Of a stretch of DNA of 64,000 nucleotides, positions 58,475 to 64,000 are shown one piece after another (within the stretch, counting starts at the first letter, position 1; the number at the start of each line of letters is the position of its first letter). The stretch is from Thiothrix sp. UBA5583 (GTDB lineage: Bacteria; Pseudomonadota; Gammaproteobacteria; Thiotrichales; Thiotrichaceae). The notes beneath the pieces were generated by a model. The model had not been told where the DNA came from. It saw nothing but the letters and a program-made list of their open reading frames with translations, and ran no database searches. The stretch is taken from contig DILV01000026.1 of assembly GCA_002425225.1 (NCBI GenBank), positions 242,695 to 306,694 on the forward strand, read 5' to 3'. Made by a program: the position numbers and the translations under genes.

Positions 58475-60790
58475 TCAGAAACGGTACTCGAAATAGGCCG
58501 GGTTTGCCGTAACATTCGGATAAGCGTCCTCCGCATCCCCTCCCAACGCACGGTTGTTACCATGGAACACGACCCGCAAGCGGGCAGGGTTGCCCAGCCA
58601 ACTGCGCGGCAGGCTGAATTCGGCAGTTTGCCCGTTAATGGCGTAAGTGCTTGTACCTTGCTGTGTCCAGCTCCAGCTTGTGCCATCGCCGCTGTAACGC
58701 CACAGGGTGCTGCCTTCCAGCAGGTATTCCGCTCCGACTGTACCACGCTGGTAGCCGCTGGCGGGGTTGCTGTCTGTATCCAGATAGACCTGATAGCCCC
58801 AGAAACCACTGGTGTTGACGTTGTTGCGGGTACGGTAGGCCAGCCACAGATTGCTACTATTGTGCGCCATCCAGCCTTCCAGCCAGTCCAGCGGGTTACT
58901 GGTTCCGCTGACATCGGCAGGGTCTGTACCGAATGAAGTCAGGCTGCTCCAGTCGGCAAGATTACCGTCTGTTGTTAGACTGCTGACCGGATTGCTGATA
59001 CCGCTAGTACTACTGCCACTGGCTGTATACATCTTGTAAGTGAAGTAACGGGTAGTAGCGCTATTGCTGAAAGCTCCATCCGGGTAGATGTCCTTGGCAT
59101 CGCCACCAAACGCGATGTTGTTGCCCCAGAAAAACAGGCGCAATTCGGTACTGTTGCCCAGCCAGCTACGCGGGAAACTGAATTCCGCCACGTTGCCGCT
59201 GACCTGATGGGTCAGGCTGCCTTGGTGTGTCCAGTTCCAGCTTGTACCGTCGCCGCTATAGCGCCACAGGTTGCTGCCTTCCAACAGGTAGTCGGCTCCC
59301 AGTGCGCCGGTACGGTAGCCGGTGGTGCTGCTGGCATCCGTATCCAGATAAGCCTGATAGCCCCAGAAGCCGCTGGTATCAATCGTGCCCTTGGTCTTGT
59401 AGGCCAGATAGACGCGGGAGGTGTCATTGGCCATCCAGCCTTCCAGCCAGTTGAGTTTGTTGCTGGTTCCACTGACATCATCCGGGTCAGCACCAAACGA
59501 ACTCAAGCTACTCCAGTCGGTGAGGCTGCCGTTGACACTGATGCCGCTGCCATTGTTGGAAACCGTGCCGCCAGCAGGAGGTGGTGGCGGTGGTGGGGTG
59601 GTTGCGCCGGTTTCATTGCTGTCACTGAGTGGATTCCGGTTGTGCCAGTCACGCGGGGTGATGCGGAAATGTGTCCAGTGCGTATCCATGCGCGGGGCGT
59701 CTTCGGCACGCGGCATGTGGTAGAAGGTGACGGAAGGCCACACCACCAGGTCTTGCCCGACCAGGCTTTCACCATTCACAAAGGTGCTCAGGTCAGCAGC
59801 GCAGCCATTGGTGGTCGGGTTGTGCGAGGCAAACAGCTCGCAATTTTTTTGCCGGGTGACGTAAAAGTCGTAATGGGTGAAAGGCTCACTGCTGGGGCCT
59901 TCGTCCTTTTGCCCGGATTCGTTCAACTGGATGTCATAGGAGGTGGGCAGGTTCTTGCTGTTACGCAAGCTGGTATCCAGTACCCGCCAGAACCGTAATT
60001 TGGCAGGATCCACATTGCGGGCGGCTTCCGTGCTGAGGCGGGTATGGGTGCGGGAAGTCTTGCCAGCAGTTTGGGTATGGTCGATTTCCTCCACCGCATC
60101 ATCGTTGCTGGTTGCACCCAGATCGAAATCCAGTTTCCAGAAAAAGTTGTGCAGGTGGGCAATGCCAACCTTGTTGCTTTCCAGCAACCAGCCATGTTGG
60201 GCGATACTAGCAGTGCCGAAGCGTTGCAAGGCTCCAGTTGCGCCCACACCCGGTTCGATAGCGCCATCATCCAGAAAACGCCATTCGGGAATGTAGTTGT
60301 ATGCGCCAATGGCTGACACGCTGAACAGGCTGAGGGCGTCACCCTGCAAGCGGTCAGCGTCGACGCTGAAGGCATCATCGCGGCTTGTCACCTGTTTGCA
60401 GATGATGTTTTTGCCGAGGTAGGCGAGCCGTTCACCACCGGGGCATTCCTCGGCAGCCAGATCCTTGATGTAACCGCCACCCAGCCCATAGTCGGAAACA
60501 TCATGGTAGCGTGCGCCGTTGTCATCGTAAGGTACGTGGATTTGCGCCATGGCTGCCTCGTGCAACACCATCTGGCGCGTGCCGTTGCGCGGGGTGTAAT
60601 GAATGTGGTGCAACACCACGCCTTCCCGGTTGCGATGTTCCCAGCACATGTCCCAGCGTGCCTGATTGGGCAGGGTGGTTTCGATGTAATACGTATCCGC
60701 ACAGAATTCAGCCGCCTGGGCGGGGATGCTGCCCAGCCCGGCAAGTGTCAGCAAGGCAGCCAGTGGATAACGGAAATGGTGCAGTTTCAT
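58475..60790 (-). CDS. Copper amine oxidase catalytic domain with two CBM9-like modules
   Basis: 771 residues. Signal peptide 1-26. The catalytic beta-sandwich (27-390) keeps the needed residues by comparison with E. coli TynA from memory: the base D100 in YHDVSDYGLGG, the TPQ-precursor Y164 in IGAYNYIPEW, the copper ligands H212 and H214 in AHLHNFFWKLDFDL, and H358 in YHMPRAED. The usual Asn before the TPQ tyrosine is Ala (A163) and the following Asp is Asn (N165). After a Pro run (399-405), two similar modules of about 170 residues (420-590, 600-771) with LTDWSSLSSFG and SWLGN...LRLFFWGNN resemble CBM9/DOMON-like sugar-binding domains. There is no D1-D3 N-domain in this protein. Confidence 0.82.
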   Translation of the reverse strand: MKLHHFRYPLAALLTLAGLGSIPAQAAEFCADTYYIETTLPNQARWDMCWEHRNREGVVLHHIHYTPRNGTRQMVLHEAAMAQIHVPYDDNGARYHDVSDYGLGGGYIKDLAAEECPGGERLAYLGKNIICKQVTSRDDAFSVDADRLQGDALSLFSVSAIGAYNYIPEWRFLDDGAIEPGVGATGALQRFGTASIAQHGWLLESNKVGIAHLHNFFWKLDFDLGATSNDDAVEEIDHTQTAGKTSRTHTRLSTEAARNVDPAKLRFWRVLDTSLRNSKNLPTSYDIQLNESGQKDEGPSSEPFTHYDFYVTRQKNCELFASHNPTTNGCAADLSTFVNGESLVGQDLVVWPSVTFYHMPRAEDAPRMDTHWTHFRITPRDWHNRNPLSDSNETGATTPPPPPPPAGGTVSNNGSGISVNGSLTDWSSLSSFGADPDDVSGTSNKLNWLEGWMANDTSRVYLAYKTKGTIDTSGFWGYQAYLDTDASSTTGYRTGALGADYLLEGSNLWRYSGDGTSWNWTHQGSLTHQVSGNVAEFSFPRSWLGNSTELRLFFWGNNIAFGGDAKDIYPDGAFSNSATTRYFTYKMYTASGSSTSGISNPVSSLTTDGNLADWSSLTSFGTDPADVSGTSNPLDWLEGWMAHNSSNLWLAYRTRNNVNTSGFWGYQVYLDTDSNPASGYQRGTVGAEYLLEGSTLWRYSGDGTSWSWTQQGTSTYAINGQTAEFSLPRSWLGNPARLRVVFHGNNRALGGDAEDAYPNVTANPAYFEYRF

Positions 60791-60808
60791 GTGGGTTTCC
60801 TCCCTGCC

Positions 60809-61969
60809 TCAAAACGGGTTTTGCGAATGCCAGTCACGCGGCAGAAGCTGGAAGCTGCTCCAGACCGTGCCGATGCGGTTGCTGTCTTCGCTGCGGGGCA
60901 GGTGGTGGTAACTCTGCTTGTACCAGACCACCACGTCTTGCTGGTTGAGGCTTTCGCCGTTCACAAACTGGCTGACATTGCCGGTGCAGCCGCTGGTCGG
61001 GTTGTTGGCAGCGTATTTTTCGCAGGCGTTGTAGCGGGTGAAGAAGACGTCTTGTGCCAGCCATGCTTCGTTGGCGCTGTTGGCGCGGCTCTGGTCGTAA
61101 CGGGTAGGCACTAGTTCGTAGGACAGGTTGCCAACCGCTCCGTTGTTGAGGATGCCATCACGCACCCGCCAGAAGCGCTTGGTTTCCGGGTCGAAGGTGC
61201 GCCCGGTTTCCGTACCGACTGTGGTGATGGCTTTGGTTTTGCGCAGGCGGTCGCTGCTGGGTGTGCTGGTGATTTCTTCCACCATGTCGTTGGCATGGGT
61301 GGTGTCAAGGTCAAAATCCAGCCGCCACAAGGCATGGTCGGTGAAACCGGTGGCAATGTTGCCGCTTGCCATAGCAGGCCAACCGTACTGGCTGTTGCTG
61401 GCATTGACGATGGGCAACTCGCCGCTAAGACCCAGGGAGGGTTCAATGGTACCGTTTTCGTAAAAGCGCCAGCGTAGCGTGTAATTGCGTGCGCCGATTT
61501 GTGACTGGCTGGCAAGTTCCCACAACTGCCCTTGTCGTTGGCTGGTGTACTTGTAGTGGTAGCCGTGGTCGCGGGTAGTGGCACACAGCACGTTGCGCCC
61601 GCCACTGGCGTGGAGTGTTCCACCGGGGCAAGCACTGGCAGGCAGGGTTTGCAGGTTGGTTCCACCCAACCCGGCTTCCGTGGTCAGGAACAACGGGGTG
61701 ACGGAACCATCATCCAGCGCCGTTTCCAGTTGGGAAAGGCTGGCTTCCCCCAGTACCCGGCGCTGGGCATGGGCAGGTGCTTTGTAGCTGATTTGGGAAA
61801 GCACTACACCTTCGGCCTGACGGGTAGTCCAGCACAGGTTCCAGCTTGCCCCGGAAGCGAAGGTTTTGCTGAGGGTTTGCCCGCTACAGGTGCTGGTGGG
61901 GGCGGCGTTGACGGGCGCTTGCCACCAGGCCAGCAGGCAGAGTGTCAGCAGGGTATGACGGTATCGCAT
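60809..61969 (-). CDS. Degenerate copper amine oxidase catalytic-domain paralogue
   Basis: 386 residues with signal peptide (about 1-22). Over its whole length it aligns with the 58475-60790 catalytic domain, including RFYENGTIEPSLGLSGELPI and PRDWHSQNPF. The functional residues are lost: the TPQ position is R161 in GARNYTLRW, the HxH pair is F209/D211 in FTDHALWRLDFDL, and the base is E98 in TTEAGLGG; only the third His, H356, remains. It is intact as a frame and closely coupled to its neighbours, so it is probably kept as a partner of the active protein instead of an enzyme. Confidence 0.8.
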   Translation of the reverse strand: MRYRHTLLTLCLLAWWQAPVNAAPTSTCSGQTLSKTFASGASWNLCWTTRQAEGVVLSQISYKAPAHAQRRVLGEASLSQLETALDDGSVTPLFLTTEAGLGGTNLQTLPASACPGGTLHASGGRNVLCATTRDHGYHYKYTSQRQGQLWELASQSQIGARNYTLRWRFYENGTIEPSLGLSGELPIVNASNSQYGWPAMASGNIATGFTDHALWRLDFDLDTTHANDMVEEITSTPSSDRLRKTKAITTVGTETGRTFDPETKRFWRVRDGILNNGAVGNLSYELVPTRYDQSRANSANEAWLAQDVFFTRYNACEKYAANNPTSGCTGNVSQFVNGESLNQQDVVVWYKQSYHHLPRSEDSNRIGTVWSSFQLLPRDWHSQNPF

Positions 61970-61981
61970 GAGTGTTTCCCC

Positions 61982-62650
61982 CTAAAAACCGATGTTCTGG
62001 GTGATCACACCCGCAGACAGGTTGACGATCGGGCTGATTTCAAACACCACCGAGTCAGCGGTGTACAGCAATACCTGGGCGCAGCGGTGCAAACCGCATT
62101 GCCGGGATGCGGCATTAAGCTGTTCCGGCAGGCTGGAGGCATGGAACACAAATGCCTTGACCTGAAGCTGCTGGTAGAGATCGGTGAGCGGTTGCCCGGT
62201 GATGCGGCGGAATTCGCGTTCCAGCAGGCTGCGTTGCTCGTCATCGGCAAAAATCAGGGCGGCAGCACGACGCAGCTCGTTGTCAGTCAGGGGCAATTGC
62301 AGGTTTTGCTGACGCTGGGTGGCAAGCACCTGATTGGTATCCAGATTGATGAGCGTGAGGATGGTTTCGTTGCTGCTGTAATCGTAGGTGTAAACGTCAG
62401 CCAGTCGTGCTGTTTGCCCCTTTTTGTTGGGGTGGCGCTCGACCAGTAGCAGCTCGGGAGCAGGCGTGGTGTTGACAGACAGAGAACGTTGGGTGTTGGC
62501 AGGGGAGGCAGCCGTTGCCATGCTGGTGGCGCGGCTGAGTTCCGCCGGGTTGAGGGGATCCATTGTGCCTGCCTGGGCAGACTGCAAGGCGGCAACCAGC
62601 AGGACAGATGCCAGTGGTAGCCAAGGTTTGAGGCAAAACAGTTTGTTCAT
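61982..62650 (-). CDS. Stand-alone copper-amine-oxidase N-domain-like protein
   Basis: 222 residues with signal peptide (1-27). MDPLNPAELSRATS, then LLLVERHPNKKG, ARLADVYTYDYSSNETILTLINLD, and LTDNELRRAAALIFADDEQRS follow the order of the D2-D3 region of amine oxidases (HPLDPLT...YDY...L-x-D). The catalytic domain is missing. As first gene of the operon it may supply, in trans, the N-domains that the two catalytic-domain proteins lack. No other family fits better, but the similarity is from pattern only. Confidence 0.65.
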   Translation of the reverse strand: MNKLFCLKPWLPLASVLLVAALQSAQAGTMDPLNPAELSRATSMATAASPANTQRSLSVNTTPAPELLLVERHPNKKGQTARLADVYTYDYSSNETILTLINLDTNQVLATQRQQNLQLPLTDNELRRAAALIFADDEQRSLLEREFRRITGQPLTDLYQQLQVKAFVFHASSLPEQLNAASRQCGLHRCAQVLLYTADSVVFEISPIVNLSAGVITQNIGF

Positions 62651-62773
62651 GACGAAAACCGTACAATCGTTATTTGGTTATTGGTACGGCGTTCAGTCTA
62701 GGGGGGGAGTAGGTGAGCCACCATCGCAGGCTTGCCCACCCGTTTGATTTTTATGATGGACGGTAAAATAAAT

Positions 62774-63244
62774 TTATTTGTTGTTGCCGGTTTCCGTTTT
62801 GGCAACATTGAACACCATCAGGACATTGCGCTTGGCATCCATCAGGTGCAACTGGTTGAGGATAATGCCGTACTGGTTGGCTTTGCCCAGTTCCTCGAAA
62901 TAACGCTGTTCCAGTTGACCGCCTTCACCCATGCAGGCCATTTTGGTTGCACCGATCGGGCCTACACCAAACACGCCATCCCCACTGGCAGTGTAGCTGG
63001 CAAAGTAACGGTTGCAGCCGGAATAGCCCGCTACCCGGTCACTGTCAAAATTGATGGAGATGGGTGGGGCAAGCGTGAGCGTATCCTTGCCCAGTTTGTG
63101 CAGTTCCCACTGGGTTCCTGCCACGCTCATGGCGGGTTTGGGGTTGGCTTGGGTATCCAGATTGCTACACGCAGACACAATTGCCAGACCCAGCAAAACG
63201 ATCAGGATTTGACCTGTCACGGATGACAGGAGTTTTTTTAGCAT
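62774..63244 (-). CDS. META-domain lipoprotein (HslJ-like)
   Basis: 156 residues with a lipobox (IVSAC). TQWELHKLGKDTLTLAPPISINFDSDRVAGYSGCNRYFASY and MACMGEGGQLEQRYFEEL are the META/HslJ pattern. HslJ is linked to heat shock and novobiocin resistance in E. coli. ATG 63244 or 63250 can start it. Same strand as the oxidase operon, but separated by 123 bases with only imperfect palindromes. Confidence 0.82.
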   Translation of the reverse strand: MLKKLLSSVTGQILIVLLGLAIVSACSNLDTQANPKPAMSVAGTQWELHKLGKDTLTLAPPISINFDSDRVAGYSGCNRYFASYTASGDGVFGVGPIGATKMACMGEGGQLEQRYFEELGKANQYGIILNQLHLMDAKRNVLMVFNVAKTETGNNK

Positions 63245-63396
63245 GGACATACACCGCTCCTCGTGGTTTTCTTGTTATGGTTATGGAGTTGCAAATAGCC
63301 GAAAAGTTGCAATTTAACCAGCAATCATGCGCCGCTTGCCTGTTTGACGCAAAACAGGCTGACAAACTGCATGGTAAACGAATTCAGGAGGTCGTC

Positions 63397-63570
63397 GTGA
63401 GCAAGAATCCACAGGAAGCCCTGGGGCAACTACTGGCAAATACCCAAACCCTGCAACTGGCGACACTGCTCGCCCCGCTACTGGATGCGCTGGAACAGTG
63501 TTGCGGCAATGTGGTCAAGCTGTTGCGCGGGCTGGGCGAGTTGCAGCATATCGGGGCGGGGCAAGCCTGA
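63397..63570 (+). CDS. Small helical protein upstream of a ydcF-like gene
   Basis: 57 residues from GTG 63397, with a strong AGGAGG five bases upstream. Two amphipathic segments (QTLQLATLLAPLLDALEQCC, VVKLLRGLGELQHI). The stop overlaps the next ATG by one base (TGATG). Not recognised. Confidence 0.55.
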   Translation: MSKNPQEALGQLLANTQTLQLATLLAPLLDALEQCCGNVVKLLRGLGELQHIGAGQA

Positions 63571-64000
63571 TGTTCCTGTTCAAAAAGCTGTTTTCCTCTT
63601 CCATCATGCCGTTGTCGCTGAGCTTTTTGTTGTTGCTGGGCGGTCTGCTGCTGTTATGGCTGTCGCGCAGGCAGAAAACCGGCAAGGTGCTGGCGACGCT
63701 GGGTTTCCTGCTGTTGCTGGCACAGGGCTATGGCTGGGGCTTTGAGTCTGCCTTGCGTTCACTGGAACGGGAATATCCGCCGGTCGTTGGCTTGCCTGCG
63801 GATGTACGTTGGGTGGTGGTGCTGGGCGGTGGTACGTCGTCGGATATGGCTTTGCCGTTGCATTCGCGTTTGAGTGAGGCTTCGCTGGCGCGGCTGGTGG
63901 AAGGTGTGCGCCTGTATCGGCAGCAAGCGGGGGCGAAACTGCTGGTGTCGGGTGGGCGCGTGTTTGGTTCTGGGGCTGATGCGGATGCAATGCAGGCGTT
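63570..64000 (+). CDS. YdcF/ElyC-like DUF218 membrane protein (partial)
   Basis: The first 143 residues are seen, with the end outside the window. Two hydrophobic spans at the N-terminus (residues 12-32 and 40-58) are followed by the DUF218 start DVRWVVVLGGGTSSD and GAKLLVSGGRVFG. ElyC family members act in envelope biogenesis. ATG 63570 is coupled to the preceding small gene. Confidence 0.82.
   Translation, partial: MFLFKKLFSSSIMPLSLSFLLLLGGLLLLWLSRRQKTGKVLATLGFLLLLAQGYGWGFESALRSLEREYPPVVGLPADVRWVVVLGGGTSSDMALPLHSRLSEASLARLVEGVRLYRQQAGAKLLVSGGRVFGSGADADAMQA

Overview
The window looks like the chromosome of a sulfur-oxidising gammaproteobacterium, most like Thiothrix and relatives. This is inferred from gene content: a flavocytochrome-c-type sulfide dehydrogenase flavoprotein, a TusA sulfurtransferase, a periplasmic rhodanese, and typical gammaproteobacterial pairs such as yggX-mutY and glnL-glnG. 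No rRNA or single-copy phylogenetic marker is present to fix the genus. Coding density is high and no core gene is visibly broken.

Layout. 1-2731: envelope lipid/glycan genes (LPG-synthase-type membrane protein cut by the window edge, GT39 transferase, PAP2 phosphatase). 2838-9518: a secreted redox operon in which a 1358-residue protein joins three CBM2 carbohydrate-binding modules, two fibronectin III domains, three CxxCH haem sites and DUF1587/1592/1588/1585 modules; it is followed by a Tat-exported DUF1552 protein and a Tat-exported FccB-like flavoprotein. 9528-24992: housekeeping genes (hemW, recQ, rsmA, ubiB, yggX, mutY), two large OmpA-domain surface proteins and a DUF1131-like lipoprotein.

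25047-38810: a tRNA-Gly(CCC) gene followed by a 13.7-kb integrated element with every gene on the plus strand. It holds a tyrosine integrase, a ProQ/FinO RNA chaperone, a TumE/TumA toxin-antitoxin pair plus an XRE regulator, P2-type major capsid (N), terminase small subunit (M) and scaffold/protease (O), an AT-rich cargo gene between strong hairpins, a highly structured leader, an AlpA-like regulator, a P2 gpA-type HUH replication endonuclease and a block of membrane proteins. Portal, large terminase, tail and lysis genes are absent. A shortened copy of the tRNA 3' end (38794-38810) and repeats shared by both ends suggest the borders. I interpret it as a P2-derived satellite that makes its own capsid precursor and borrows the rest.

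38811-56811: nitrogen control (glnL-glnG with sigma-54 and NtrC sites, glnA with a sigma-54 promoter and two NtrC sites), an LtaS-like sulfatase, an operon of LOG protein, DUF2782, thrB, tusA and a CDF transporter, ibaG, a stand-alone cyclic-nucleotide-binding protein, rhodanese and repeat-rich periplasmic proteins, a Crp/Fnr regulator with pip and dtd, znuACB, coaD and a ferredoxin.

56866-62650: a minus-strand operon built from pieces of copper amine oxidase: a stand-alone N-domain protein, a catalytic-domain paralogue that has lost the cofactor tyrosine and the metal HxH pair, and a second catalytic domain that keeps them and carries two CBM9-like modules. A copper-chaperone/FixH-like lipoprotein and a MauG/CcpA-type dihaem protein follow. 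A META lipoprotein, a small ORF and the start of a ydcF-like gene close the window.
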